Source: Cloeon dipterum
Lineage: Eukaryota; Arthropoda; Insecta; Ephemeroptera; Baetidae
Direction of reading: 5' to 3'
Assembly: GCF_949628265.1 (NCBI RefSeq)
Contig: NC_088786.1
Coordinates: forward strand, 16,864,001 to 16,928,000
DNA length: 64,000 nt
A model generated the notes under the pieces. That model did no database searches, had not been told where the DNA came from, and saw nothing but the letters and a program-made list of their open reading frames with translations. Numbering within the stretch: the first letter of the stretch is position 1; each line of letters opens with the position of its first letter. This document shows positions 1-13,021 of the stretch, piece after piece. A program made the translations under genes and the position numbers.

Positions 1-3000
1 GTCCTCGCACTCGCAATCCGTTAGCGATGAGATAAGAAAAAAATCGAGGGATTTTCGGGCCGTGCTGTGCGAAAAATATCTCTTCTGGCGGGGGCAGAGA
101 GGCGCCGTTCAAAATTCTGCACGCGTAACTCGATTAGCAAGCTATTTTCGACCGACAAGCAACAAAGCTGCAGCGCTGCTAGTCCGACGAAAACGCGGAC
201 TCGTCATTTTGTCACCGATTAGTTCACGGCCGAGCGGCTAGTGTGTCATTCAAAGGACGGGGAAGTGAACATGCGGTGTCCAATAACAGACGAGATAAAA
301 GTGCTTTAAAAGGCTGTCCAGCTGGGATTTTCACAATGATGAGTTTCGTTTGAAAATTATTCCCTGTTGAAATCAAAGCGTTGTATCGATCTTTCAAGGA
401 ACTCTTTAGGGATGCTACTACGTTTCAGTTTTTGGTGATGTTATTAAATTCGTGCAGCCTTTCATGATGTTAATTTGGTGGAATTTTGTCGATTTGACAA
501 TTTTATCGAGGTTATCGAGGAAATAACCATACATTTCAGAACCAATTTAAAAATACATTTTTGCTCAATTTGGATGAAATTAAGTTCAAAGACCAGCCAC
601 CCAAAATCAACGATTGCTCCATGACCGACTTTCCCTTCCCTCCCTTTGCAAAAAGCACTCATGGCAAATTTACAGTGATTACAGTGATTTTAATTGTTTG
701 TGATTCCGGCTCATTGCGGCGAGAGATTATTCAATATTTTGCTTGCTATATTGCAATCTCTTGCATTATTTCCATTTAATTTTAAATTCAAGTGAAAGAA
801 TAAACAAGTAAAAATTTAAGTTGATAAAATTTCCTGTTTTTTCTTGTAGACAATAACCTTGTTGTATTTCTTAATGCTTTCGAAAAAAATCAATTATTAT
901 CATGATTTGTTAATCTTGTATGGAGCTCCTATATTAAAATTTGCATCCCTAACGTTTCATTATTAATTTTTTGATGAACTTGTTTATAAAATGATCGCAT
1001 TTTTGTGTGTCACATTTGCAGTGACAGATTTTGTGTTCAACCACACAAACATCACAACTGCCGGGTGACTGGATGCAGTAAAATGAACAATTATCGTGAG
1101 TCGAACAGGGTGCTGCGGTTCGAGTTTCATTATTTACACAGTTTTGAAGCTGAAGTGGTTGAATGATTGATCGAATTGAAACGAGAAAATTGTCGAGTAT
1201 ATAGAGTTGGCAAATTGTATTTACGCCACTGAGTTCGGCTCAGTTTGTAGAGTGGCACTTGAGAAACTTAACTTGCCACAAAGCTCAACATTCCGACGCT
1301 GACATAATGGATTAAATTTTGATTCAAGCCACCGCCTCTTTTCATCCATGTTTAACACGGAATTTTCATTAAATCCTGTTGAGTGTTGATCTATACAATG
1401 TCCGGGTGATAATATAAAACACAAACACGGCAGGTTCAAATTATTCATTATTTACAAAAAGATTATACGTCACAGCAGAAAATCATTACATCAGCCATCC
1501 TCAAAGGAACAAATATTAAAACCACTCAGGTGAAACAAACCCTATATTAAAATGGAATGAACTTTTAATATTTTGGAAGTCGTGGGGAATGAAGGTGACT
1601 TAAATATTTCTGAAAGCCCCCCATCTGCTGTAATTGACAAGAAGGCCCAATTCATTTTTAGATTAATTTTCAATAAATTTTTGAATAAATAATATATTTA
1701 ACTGGAAAGTTTATATTAAAGTAAAAACAAAAGGGCGATAACAATTTGATACCGGCGGCTTCACTGTAAGTTAAAAAATTAAATTCTATCACAATTTTAT
1801 CAATGTGAAAATGCGATAGGTAAATCACGATTGATTCAAATCTGCCATTTGTCACAGTTGTTTTCTATAAATTTAAAATTGGAATCCTTGGCAGGCAAGC
1901 CCTGTAAAATACATTTCTGTTTGTGACAAAGGTCAACTTCCAGTTCCAGTTCTTCTCAACCGCTGCAGGGGAGACAAAGAAATCGAAATCTATATTGTAT
2001 ATTTTAAAAGGCTGCTTCTGAAAGAATTTTTCATTTATCACTGATAGTGAGCAAGAGAGAAAATTTAGTGCAAAGCACATCCAGAAAAAAGCTCGAGTCA
2101 GCTAGCTTGTATGACAGTAGCCTGTAGATGGGATTTTTTTTAACAAATTGGTATAAGTTAATAAAATACAAAGGAAACAAATATTGCAACTTGAGTAAAA
2201 TGGTTTGAAAATTTCTTCCAATTCCAATTTAATGGATATTAATAAGAAGCGTTGTAAAAATGATTGTTTAAATGTGACAAAAATGTGTGAACGGTGAGAT
2301 GCATTGGTCAAACTAGTATATTTTCTTGTTGGTATTTTCTTGAAAGGATAGTTGATTTTAACATGGGCTTACATAGTTTGAAAATCCATGATTTATGTTA
2401 GTTTAGTTTCAAACGTTTATTTTGTTTGTGTTCATTTCAAGTCTCGTAATAATATGAGTCCTAGAAAAATAGCTTATAAAACGTATAAAACAAACTATTA
2501 AACAAGCTGAAAGCCTTATTAATTCGTGTTCATTTGAGAGGAATTCCATGGCATTATCGACAAGGGAAACCAATAACTTTTTGCAAAGCCTGTCGGAGGT
2601 AGCAAAAATCAGTAATTTTGCGTCCATGTCAATTTTCTTTCCAAGTCGATTCAAGCAGATAATTTTTCCTGGGCGCAGAGCCGTCTGTCGCGAAATGAAA
2701 ACGCAACCTGCTTTTTTTCCCTTCACCGAGAAGCTCGACGAAAATTTCTGCACTTGGCTGCCTCTGCTCAAAGTGAGACAGCAGATTGCTCAGCCAGCGA
2801 AAAATGAAATTCCGTCTGCGAGCTCCTTACACGCGAAAATCAATCAGCCCTGCAGGGCGTTGAACGTGCGGCGGAAAAAAGTCGCGCGGCATTGGCTGCA
2901 AACGAAATGGTAATCCTTAACTTTCGGCCCGCAGCGTTGTTTACCAAACAATTCTCGGGGTCGATGAGCCGATCACTCTAAGACGAGCAAATGAAAGCAC

Positions 3001-3174
3001 GCAGGAGGAGGATTTAAAGTGGATTGATACAGGGGAAAAGTTGAAATAAATTTGAATTTTTGGCTGTAAAAAAATCACATTCGTATACAAAATTAAATAA
3101 TAATAATAAAAATCCCCTGAAATCAAGACCGAGAATAATTATTGTTAAATTTTAGATTTTGTTAAATTTCCTGA

Positions 3175-3365
3175 AAATTGTAACTTTCCAATGATATTTT
3201 GCTTGATTTATATTCTTCTTGTCGTGATTTATCCCTCGGTGTGCGAGTTATGGGGAATATATCTCCTCTGGTGAAATAAATCATGATTTTATAGAAGACA
3301 GTGCTCGCGGTGCTTGATTATTACGCAAACTATCGATCAAATTTTCTCGGAAATTTAAACAGCAA
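3175..3365 (-). repeat. Dispersed repeat family A, copy 1
   Basis: About 190 bp that align by eye, with gaps, to the copies near 23080, 28030, 31485 and 57530. The copies near 31485 and 57530 are taken as forward, so this one is reversed. Shared landmarks are a CGGTGTGC-like block, a 'GGTGAAATAAATCATGATTTT' type block and a 'GCTTGATTA' block leading to TTTTCTC. No reading frame, so it is probably a short non-autonomous element relic. Confidence 0.5.
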
Positions 3366-4670
3366 GAACCTCGAACATCAAAAACTCTGATCCAATTTTT
3401 ACGGAATATTAAAAGCATCAGAATAGGTAAAAATCATTTTTCAGTATTTGGCAGCACATATCCACTTTATAAAGCCCCAGGGCGCACGCATTAATTTGAA
3501 TTTACTCGCACGATGAAAGCGTTCAGCGTGCGCCACCTTATTATTAAAATGCAGCAAGCAGTTTGTTTGTTTACATAATATGTACACAAAAAGAGCTGCG
3601 CTCCCCTTTCTTATTCTCTAGGCGCCGCATCAAAAGCAAACATAATAAAAGACCGCGTGCTCTATTTTCGTGCATAATCAAGCGAACGGGCGCACCAGCC
3701 AAGAAGCGCCGCAAAGAGCCGATCCTGTTCTCAAAGCAATTTGCTTGAACTCCACTTTGGAACCTATCACTCCTCCTCCAATCATTCCTGAATTTTTTTC
3801 CAATGTATAAACGCCAAAGGGTTTTTGGCACGTAAAAATCAGCTATTTCACCTATTATTTAGCTGAATTTTAAAAGTAACAAGATGAAGGTAAAATTTAG
3901 AACTCAAAAGATTAAATAAAAAATCCTAAAATTAAAAATCTTCAAATTTGTATTTAATTTGATAAATGGTTCCTATTTTAATCAGGTCTGAAAAATATCA
4001 AACGTTTTCGTCAAATAATACTGTTAAATTATTTTAGGACCAATTTTCCCATCCTAAATAGAAAAGGTATGTGATGCAAAAAAACTATAGTCTATAATAA
4101 TGATAATAATAATGTATGTCTGCGAAAGTTAATTTATTTTGAGCAAAATAGTTTATTTTGACGTGGGCTTAAATTTCTCAATAGTCCGAGATTGCTGTAA
4201 GGAACAAATAAAACGCGCAGACCTATTCATCGCCAATGGACCCGAGCTGAAAAATTAGTTTGGCCTAAGCCTAACTAAGCGCACTCACATATTAGCTAGG
4301 AGTTTGTTTAGCGTTTATCCCTGTCTTTCGATCAGGGAAGGCGGACCACCACTAACAAACTTTGCTGACTAAGTCCCAATAACACCTTAGAGTGGATAAA
4401 ATGGGTGCAGCCCAGCCAACCGAGGGGTCATTTGTATCCGCTCCGGAAATTTTTAACGAGACGACCTCCGTGGTCTCCAGCCGAGATCCCAGATAGCCTT
4501 TCTGAACTTTTATTCTCGAAGTGAATGAAAACAAGAGGATTTCATATGATGAAGACTGCGTGATGTGCTGAAAGAAGAGTCCTCAATTTTACTAGCGAAA
4601 TAATCAATTTTTTAATATCCCTCATCCTGCTTACTGAAATAATTTAGTTTGTATATGGGGAGCACACCTT

Positions 4671-4732
4671 TCAATCTGAAAATTAAGGTGTTTTTCGCTA
4701 CCATTCGAAAGTGTTTGATAAGAGATCACAGT
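4671..4732 (+). repeat. Dispersed repeat family B, copy 1
   Basis: About 60 bp similar to 33444-33500 in the same orientation. Both contain TACCATTCGAAAG followed by TTTGATAA, and both start with a TCAATC-GAAA block. Only two copies are seen in the window; the class is unknown. Confidence 0.4.
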
Positions 4733-7700
4733 TTGACAAAGAATATATCTAGTTCCTGAATCTATGGATGGCTACATCCACGCATCCGTTATTCAAAGAA
4801 TGTCTTGAATGTTACAAATGCACTCTCATTGTCCGCAATATTGAAAATTTAAGAATCAAAACTGACTTATGACTTGAGGGTTAAATTAACTTATCAGAGT
4901 TTAATCAATAGACTGTGGATTTTTCCTAACAACGAGCTTTATTTGAGAATTTTGCCTGGTGACTTGAAATATATTGAGCCAACTCACTGATTTTAAAATT
5001 GTAAGCATTTAACAAAATAAATGTTGTCAAAATTGAACCATTAGCAAAATCCAATAAACCCAACTCAAACATGCCGCGTGATTTCGAACATTCGCTCCAA
5101 AATCCCATTATGTTTTTGCGAGCCATAAAACGGAGCTAAAACTCAAATTATAATCCATGTTATTTCGAGCCCTTCTGGTTTGCTGATGGAAATTGCGAAA
5201 TCACCAAATCAGAGGCCCGGGAAGGAGCTGCGTTTTTGGCGTTTTTGCGATCAGCCAGCAATCCCAGTAGGTTGGAACTGCAAAATCTGGCAGCATCCTA
5301 GAATTCCCGTAGTGGTGGTAAAGGAGTGCCGTGCAAACAAGGCGGTGTGTGGATGTTTTGTGTGCAAATAATAGGGCAGGAAGCGGCGGCAAGGTGTGTC
5401 AGGCATCCAGCCGGCTTGTTGGCTCTCAGCGCCGCAAATTAATCCCTTCATAATGCATCAGATGCGCGTGCAAAGCGACGAGAGAGAGGCCATTATTACA
5501 GCACACATGCACAACAACCTGCTAACAATGCACCAAGGGCAATAAAGCACTCTTCACGCCCTCGACGCGGCTGTGAGAGAAGGCCGTGCATTCAGCAGGT
5601 GCTGAACAGACGCACTCTCTCCCAAACCGACGTCTCCAGCTTGCCGCAAACACACCACACGATCCGCGTGAATCTGGACCAGCCTGTCGTCGGCGTTTTG
5701 CATGTGGATATAAGCACCTCTCGGTTGGGGATTTTGCATTTCAAATGCGTCGAATGCTTTCAAGAAAGGAAAACAAATGTTACGCTACTCAGATTTATAC
5801 AGGTTTTTGCACACAGTTAGAAGCACAAGGTTTTTTGTTTGAGCCCACCTTCAAAGCTCTTTTTTTATTCAAGTTTTTGTCCTCACTTTAGCAATGACGA
5901 GAGTTTCTTTTAACTGGTTTGAACGTGGATTTGTACTCGAAAATACTAAAAAAATAACTAGGTTACCATCAAAATTTCTGAGAAAATCGGCTGCAAGGGG
6001 TTATTTTAGTGGATCGAGAGTGACATTTTTAATAAATGAAATTTGTTTATTTATTTATTTAGTTTTTAACATCTTTGAGGCTTTTAAAATTGTAAAAATG
6101 TATTATTTTAATACAAAATTTCCTAAATTAAAACAAGCTAAAAAGTTTAGCGCTTAGCGATATACCCAGTTTTCGGTTTTCCACGCATTCGAATATAAAA
6201 GGTTGAGCAAAAAGATCTTGTATGTGTCAATAGCGCAAATGGATTGAGCTGAGCAGATACGCCGCGGCGGAGAAAAAAGTACTTCACTCGGTAAAACGAG
6301 ACTCACGTGCGCGTCTGGCCGCATTAAATTGCGAGCAATCAGACAAAGTGCGAAACGCGACTGCTGTTGCGTTTTATTTATTTTGCATTGTTGGCCCAGC
6401 CGGCAGTTTTAAAAGCGCGCGAAATGAAATTATACGCACGTCGGTGGCAGCATGATTTGGCCATTTTCGTAATGGGCGGCACAGACGCCGGCGTCTGAGC
6501 ACCTAATGAGAATTACTGCCGCCTCGCTGCCTCTCGAAAGAGCAAAGGTGGTGGAAAGAGAGCCTGCTTGAAAAGGTCGCATCACCACCTTTGCCGTGCT
6601 TTGCATCGCTGAGTGCGGAAGCTGCTTTGGTGAATAAGAGCATTGATTGCCCTCAAACTCAACGTAACGCACGTAGTGGCTTTAGACGCTCTTTTCGCGC
6701 TTGCCGCAACCCTCTTTCAGCAAAGAGCCGCTTCCAGAAAGTGCTCGTGATGGAAGTAAAGAAATTTCACCTGGTTAGGAGCACTCTCGGATCGTTGTTG
6801 GTGATGTTGACTCAGTCAAATTGACAGATAATTGTGTTTGTGAGTTGTTTGAATAATACATAGCAAATCTGTTCTGTTTCAATTGCACACAGCGGATTGG
6901 TATGACATGCAGTATATTGCTAATTGAATTTTTGATCACATTGGATATTGTGCTCCACGTTTAATTTTTTTCTGTACGTGTTGCGGAGTAATGGATATAG
7001 TTATGTGCTAAACCTATTATTTCTTCTGTGGCTGCCATGATGTTTAGGCCATCAAATTAATTTTTTTTTTTAAGTTTATGAACATTTTTTAATTTATCTC
7101 CGCAAAACCAGTAAATCGTCAGTTTAGTCACCTTTTTTTAAAAAAAAATACAGGTGAGCCACGCCTCCTTTTCAAAATTACGCGAGTTACGCCCTCTTCC
7201 AGTGGTCTCTGTTTCCAAAAATCAGGAAGATTATGTGATTTTATATTTACAATTTGCAAAGCTTTCAAAAATCCGTCATTTTACAAAATTTCCCTTGTGG
7301 AAATCGATTATTATCGTTACAAGAGGAAAATTAACAAGCGGCAATACCACCGAGGGCTCTGTTGATAAAATAAATAAATATAAATTTGAACGTTTATTCG
7401 AAACCAATTTTTTGTCAATCACTCTCTTCAAAATCGTCTAAAAAGATTCTTTAGAGTTTCAGATGCCATTTGAAATAATAAAAAAAAGGAATGGAAACTT
7501 CGCACTCTATAAAAATAATTCATATTTTTACCTCAATATACGCAGCCCTAAGAATTATTAAATGTATTAAAGTTGTTGTAACTTCATTGATAGTATGATT
7601 TTGCCTTGGCTCTTCTATATTACATTAATTCCAAGAGATCGAGGCTATTTAACTTTGGGAAAGTATACCTTCAGACATTTCCCAATTTCGTAACACGACA

Positions 7701-7833
7701 GTCGTTACGTATCTGGGCCAATTTAAATTCCCGGGCGAGTGAACATACTAAAATAGCTCACTTGAATGTTCTAGTTAATCTTTCTGAATGAAACCAATTA
7801 AAATATTCCTGTTTTGATTGTTGGCAGGCAAAG

Positions 7834-10800
7834 ATGACTTGGCTGGACTCGTGCTGCTGCTGCTTCTCGCTACGCTCTGGTACCATATTGAGCGGCATCC
7901 TCGGCATGGTAAGCAGGAAAAAGGGAGGCCAATTAAGTACTATCGCCATCAATTAATTAGCCGGCGATATCTTGGTGCCGCGCGTAACCCTTTCCCGCCG
8001 CGCAGTCTGCTCCGCAAATGGACGGCTGCGGATTAAATGACAGTCGGCCGGCCACTTCACTGCAGCCAAGGGAAAAGGAATGACCACTCGTCGCTAATTA
8101 ATTGATAGCTTGCAACGCTCTGTTTGCAACAACCGAGGGGCTTTGCCATTTCATCCGCCATTATTCGAGTTCGTTCCCAAGCGAAATCGGTTTTATATGC
8201 TTCAGGTTTGATGTTTATTGCAATGCAATCTGTAATTGGATACGACGTCGCACTTAACGCTCTCGATCGATAAAAAATATTTTATTTCTCATTCGCGACA
8301 GCCGTCGGAGCTTCATTTCTAATAAATGAATAAAACTTGAAATTGTTGATGAACAAAAAGATCGAGAAAATGATTTTGGAATGCTCGGCAACTGAGATTT
8401 ACACTTTAATTTGACTTTGATTATCAGTATAATGCCATTTTATATTTTTATCTCATCTTCAATGCAATATGTAAGCAAAAAAATGCTTGGCATTTATAGA
8501 ATATGTTTTTCACCGTATATTTTCCTTCTATCTAGCACTGGACTTTCATTTTTGAGTGTGTCAATCGATTCCTAAAGGATAGAATCAGTCTAATCTAATT
8601 TTTTAAACAGTTCGTCCAGTCAAAACTTTTAAGGAGACACATTTAATTTCTGGTTTCAAACTCTCAAGACTTGAAAGCTCCTATTCTCGTGTCGATCTCA
8701 GAACGGTCGCATGAGCGTCTCTCACCAGCAGAGACTCTTGACATTGTCGTTTTTGTGCACAAGCTGTAAATTATTGATGTTCATTGTTGGTGACCAGCCT
8801 CTCCAATTAACCTCAAGTGCATATGACGTAATTGGGTCGGCAGGTTGTTAGCATAGGCAAATGTGCTTGTGTCTCGATCGCTGCACTGCTTTGTGCACCA
8901 GCTCGCTTAACCCGACAGCTCGAGGTGCGCAGCAGCGTGCAAAGAGGAAATTAATTTCTCGCAGCTGCTCGTCAGGAAAGTTAAACTCCGCTTCAATAGC
9001 TTATGAATCTCGACATTCAGTGATAATGGCTTCTTCGTGAATTGCAGAGGCGAGCGAGAACGCCGCGTGACTCTCAAGTTTTATCGTTTTTACTTGAGAA
9101 AGTTAGATCTAGAAACAAATTTAAAAGAGCAATTGCAGCTTTGCAGATGCAATAAATTTTTATTGAAATGATAAAAAGAGAACTTCGTTTTTAAGTTAAA
9201 ATTTTGTGCGGCTGTTTTGCAGATTGTTGGATTCATTTCGATGGTCATGGTGTTGCTGACCGAGGTGAAAATGCAGACCATAATCATCGATACCCTCTCT
9301 CCTGAAATTGGTGAGTAAATAAATATCTTGGATTTCTGAGTTTTAATGCTGTAAAGACATAAATAAACGTTTTGACGGCAACGGACCATCATAAAAAAGA
9401 GACTAAATAATGAACCAGTAAATGGACGAAAGGCTTTAAGTGAATATAATAAACTGAGGAAGAAACGAAGTGAACACATGAATAAATAAGCAACGGTTGA
9501 ACAAACTTTCAGATCAATTATCATAGCTTTACGAAGATAATTAATTTTTTTGTTCAAATCGAAAAGCAGAAGTCAAAGAATCTTGAGAAAAATGCGACGT
9601 CTTCATAATTATTTATCTGTTCCAGTGCGCATCATTCTGGCCATAAACCTCGCAATGACGATCTTGATCTCGTTGGTGCTCATCCTCGGCGCCATCTGGG
9701 TATGCAAATTTCGTGCAAACAATACGCGCTAAATTGCCAAGGCACGCGTTAACCTCAATTTTCCCTCTCGTGTGTGTGCCTACAGCAAAACAAGTACCTG
9801 CTGCTGCCGTGGGTGGTGCTCGGCCTCATGCTGGTCATCGGCTTGGTCATCTCCATTATCTACACGGCCATCCGCTTCTACATCTGGGGCGACGCCATCA
9901 CCGGCACCATTTACCTGGTGGCGGGGCTCATCGGCAACGGTAATGCTCCCGCAATTATCTGCTCGCTGCAACCCTTTCCGTTCCAACCCCCCTGTCCAGC
10001 ATAGCTCGGAAGGCGGGATTATTGAGTCCCAATTGTGCCGATCGGTGGATTAATTAATGATGCCCGACGGCTGACGGACGCAAAAAGAGATTAATTGCCG
10101 CGGCAGCGTTGGTTTAGCGCGATGAGCATACACAAAATCGACCGGCTGCTTGCAAGCGGCACGCAAGAAAAAATGTTATTCCCGCAACTGGCAAAATGCC
10201 CGTCGATTCTCTCGCGTGAGATTGTCAGACCAGATTGTGTCCGTAAATTTATATACAGTCCACCCAAGTTTTTCAGGCTGCAGGCGCTGACAGTCATTTT
10301 ATTACAGTTTTTTTTTCTGTGCGTGCCGGGTGGAAAGTTTGTAATTAATTTCTTCATGCTGCGACTATTCTTCAAGCTGTTAGCGTAAATTTGTTCGGTC
10401 GGTAACTAATTTTGAAACTCCAAAGTAAGAAAAATGCGGTCGGTGCGGAAGCAAGAACTTGGCAAGATTTATTAAATGGGCGTTTCCACGTGAGTTTTTA
10501 CACTTTTTTAAATTTTCATTTGAGCACTATCCTTGTTTTTAAAAACACGTCTACACCATCCTAAAAACATTCCAAAAATATCAAATCATATGAACAATAA
10601 TTGCAGACGATATAAAACTCTCGTGGTAACCTGGGAACGGCCAGAAATAGAAGTAGACAACCGGGCCGACTGGCTGGTCGGTCAGGTTGCATAACTTGCG
10701 ACTTAAAAATTCCATCTCTCCGTGCAGCGCGTGGGCAAAAGTTTTGCGTTCAAATTAAGAGCCTTTTGAGTCGAAGGGCAAACTTGGTTAGTCGCTCGTA

Positions 10801-10946
10801 AATCTCTCGGTCCGAAAGTGAAAGCATTTTTGGTCCTTTGTGTGGTTGCAGGCATCTTCTTCTACTTGTGGCTCGTCGTCTTCAGTTACTACCAACTGCT
10901 GAAGGAGGAGGGTGGCCACGGATTCTACGCCAAGACGCGCTACTGA
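7834..10946 (+). CDS. DUF4728-family four-helix membrane protein (5 exons, 161 aa)
   Basis: Coding exons 7834-7908, 9223-9310, 9626-9699, 9786-9939 and 10852-10946 (486 nt). Every junction is GT-AG and all phases agree. Exon 1 opens with ATG and encodes a cysteine run (residues 7-10) followed by SLRSGTILSGILGM, the N-terminal signature I associate with the insect DUF4728 family. Hydrophobic helices lie at about residues 13-37, 55-79, 84-110 and 116-143, with a short hydrophilic loop between helices 1 and 2. The C-terminus is a tail ending FYAKTRY. DUF4728 proteins are small integral membrane proteins; some insect four-helix proteins of similar layout act at septate junctions, but I cannot assign this one to such a subgroup. 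An acceptor-like TTGGCAG at 7821-7827, just before the ATG, suggests an upstream untranslated exon. Family fairly sure; molecular role unknown. Confidence 0.85.
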
Positions 10947-12615
10947 TTGCGAGGCCCGCCCGAGGGGAGACTCCAGCCAGCCGCAAATCAAAATGTGCCT
11001 TTGTCGTCGGATTAATTAATATTCGCAGCAGCCATATACCGTCACTTATACTTAATTAATTACGGGATTTCGTCGCCGGGGACAAAGCGGGTGGATGAGA
11101 TAAATGTATGTATGTATGCTCGGCTCTCTCTCACGCAACAATAGTGCGTGCAACTTTGCACGAGATGTAATCCATTATATGACGAGAGGGAGAGAGTCTC
11201 CTTCTGTGCGCAACTCTTTCTCACGCATTTTCACTCAAAAGACGAGTTCTGCACTTCAGACGTTATAACAAATGAGGGTCATTTATTCGCTCGAATGTTT
11301 CATTTCGCGCGCTCTCTGCGGCTTCCAGCCTGCGTCCGTACTTTCTGGCAAACGAAATGCGTGAGCCGCTCTTTGCGGTTGCCAGCGCAAAAGCACATAG
11401 TTTTGAGAGCTAGGCGCTTGCAGAAATGCGCGCACAGTGACAGCCTTTTTGTCTTCAAGTAAATGGCCCCTTTGGAATGTACCACGTTCACTTGCCAATG
11501 CCACGATTAAGTGTTTTGTATCAATTTAACATCAATGAAATTAATCATTTTCTAGAAATTTCACCCAAATTTTCTGGACAGTGCGTGAATTTTTCAAATC
11601 TAACAAAATGTAAAAATATTTCCTTAAATTCCAAAACAAATCCATTTTTTCAATAAGTTCTTTTCTTAACTCTCAGTACGAATTTTGGCGGTTTTTATAT
11701 TTTTTTGTGGATTTAGTTATTTTTATCGCGGCCCTATTTATTAATTCATATCCCACTTTTTAAAAGCTGCGATTCTGCCCATCACTATCAATGCAGGTTA
11801 CTGTCATTTCCGCACGAATGAACGCGCAAAAAATTCAACGCGCAGATAAATTATTTTCCTCTAAAAATCACTAAATCGATAAGAGAGAGAGAGAGCGTGA
11901 TGCAGCGTTCAATTCCCCGTTGAATTATGGATATATTCATGAATATTTTCTAGCCCCGCGCGGTAATAAGCCCCGATTCCGAATATATATGTTTGCAATT
12001 AATGCATCTTTCATGTTCGGGGCGAGCGGAAAGTGACACCGTTTGGTCCACTTAATTTGCAAATCCGCCCTCGTAGCGCGTTAGTTATTCGCAGCGAAAT
12101 GCCGTGGGAGCTTTAAATTATTCTCGTCTCGTCCTGTGGAGCAGAATTTGCAAAGTGGCCCCAGGGACTCGGTGACGAAATCAGGAAACAAAAGCTGCGC
12201 GCGACAAACAGGACGCAATCTTTGGAATTCAAAACCCTTCTTGCGCTGGCAAATCCCATTTCAACTTTATTAATCAAGGACGTGAATAGGTACAAACAAA
12301 CACAAAATACTGTAGCACTCGCTTTATTCTCTCTTGTCTGTCTCCGCGCGTTGGCTGGAAAGTCGAAGCAGGCTGAAAAAAACAGAGCGTATACTCTCTA
12401 CTCTCTCTTTCCATCACGTTGTCTTTTTACTAACCAACTCCGAGCGGGCGTTTTATTATTTTTATTGAGCTATTTTTATTATTATTTTCACTGCTCTCAT
12501 GCCATGAATTATGTTTTCAAAGTATGTATTTTTAGCTTGGCGTTTACAAAGGAGAGAGAAAAGAACACAGTGTATGGATGTTTACTTATATTAAGTACGC
12601 TGCCATGACTCACAA

Positions 12616-12621
12616 AATAAA
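12616..12621 (+). terminator. Possible poly(A) signal of the DUF4728 gene
   Basis: AATAAA on the plus strand, 1.67 kb beyond the stop codon. It is the best hexamer I found before the convergent gene, but the distance makes the link weak. Confidence 0.2.
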
Positions 12622-12944
12622 TATTTAACTTAAACCCTCAACAGTGCGTTTGTTTTATTTACAAACTGAAATAGCCCCAAATTCAGTTTAATGAAAAAAG
12701 CAAGAATTTTACAATTAAAAACTCGTTGTTCCTTTATTGTCTGTGAAATAAATTTAGCCAAATAAAATTTTGGAGAATACAAAAATTTGGTGTAAATTTT
12801 AAGCAACAAAAAGTGCCATTCCACAAATCAAATTTCTCATTTTCCACCAGGGACGAATAAAAAAGTGCCGCTTGATGGCGCCGCTCTGGGAAATATATGC
12901 GTTTTTCAGCAGATAAATAATGGACCCGTTTTGTTGAACAGCTT

Positions 12945-12950
12945 TTTATT
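12945..12950 (-). terminator. Poly(A) signal of the DUF4735 gene
   Basis: AATAAA on the minus strand, 72 bases past the stop codon at 13022. The close spacing and the compact last exon make this the likely cleavage signal. Confidence 0.6.
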
Positions 12951-13021
12951 TGTTTATGTAACAAAAATACAAGATGAGAGGGGTGGTAGGGACGACGAGA
13001 TGAGAGGATGAGCGAGCGGAT

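Larger units (their letters stand above)
1..7827. other. Non-coding 5' flank, no supported gene
   Basis: I see no exon chain or recognisable protein family here. Short open frames exist, for example overlapping ones on both strands around 2409-2913, but none has splice sites, a domain or a partner exon. The stretch holds a copy of dispersed repeat family A (about 3175-3365) and one of family B (4671-4732). Untranslated 5' exons or control elements of the DUF4728 gene that starts at 7834 may lie here, but I cannot place them. Confidence 0.6.
10947..13021. other. 3' region between two tail-to-tail genes
   Basis: No coding exon is visible. This holds the 3' UTR of the DUF4728 gene, of unknown length. 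The clearest forward AATAAA is at 12616-12621, which would imply a 1.7-kb UTR, so an earlier variant signal is possible. The DUF4735 gene ends from the opposite side with a signal at 12945-12950. Short GA runs occur near 11881-11894. Confidence 0.5.

Noticed and set aside
2409-2913. Overlapping open frames of about 120 codons on both strands
   Set aside because: No domain, splice partner or conserved motif. The two frames shadow each other, so chance is likely.
4352-4534. GC-richer patch with a short hairpin, considered as a SINE or retroposon tail
   Set aside because: No tRNA-type A/B boxes, no tail repeat and no second copy seen in this window.
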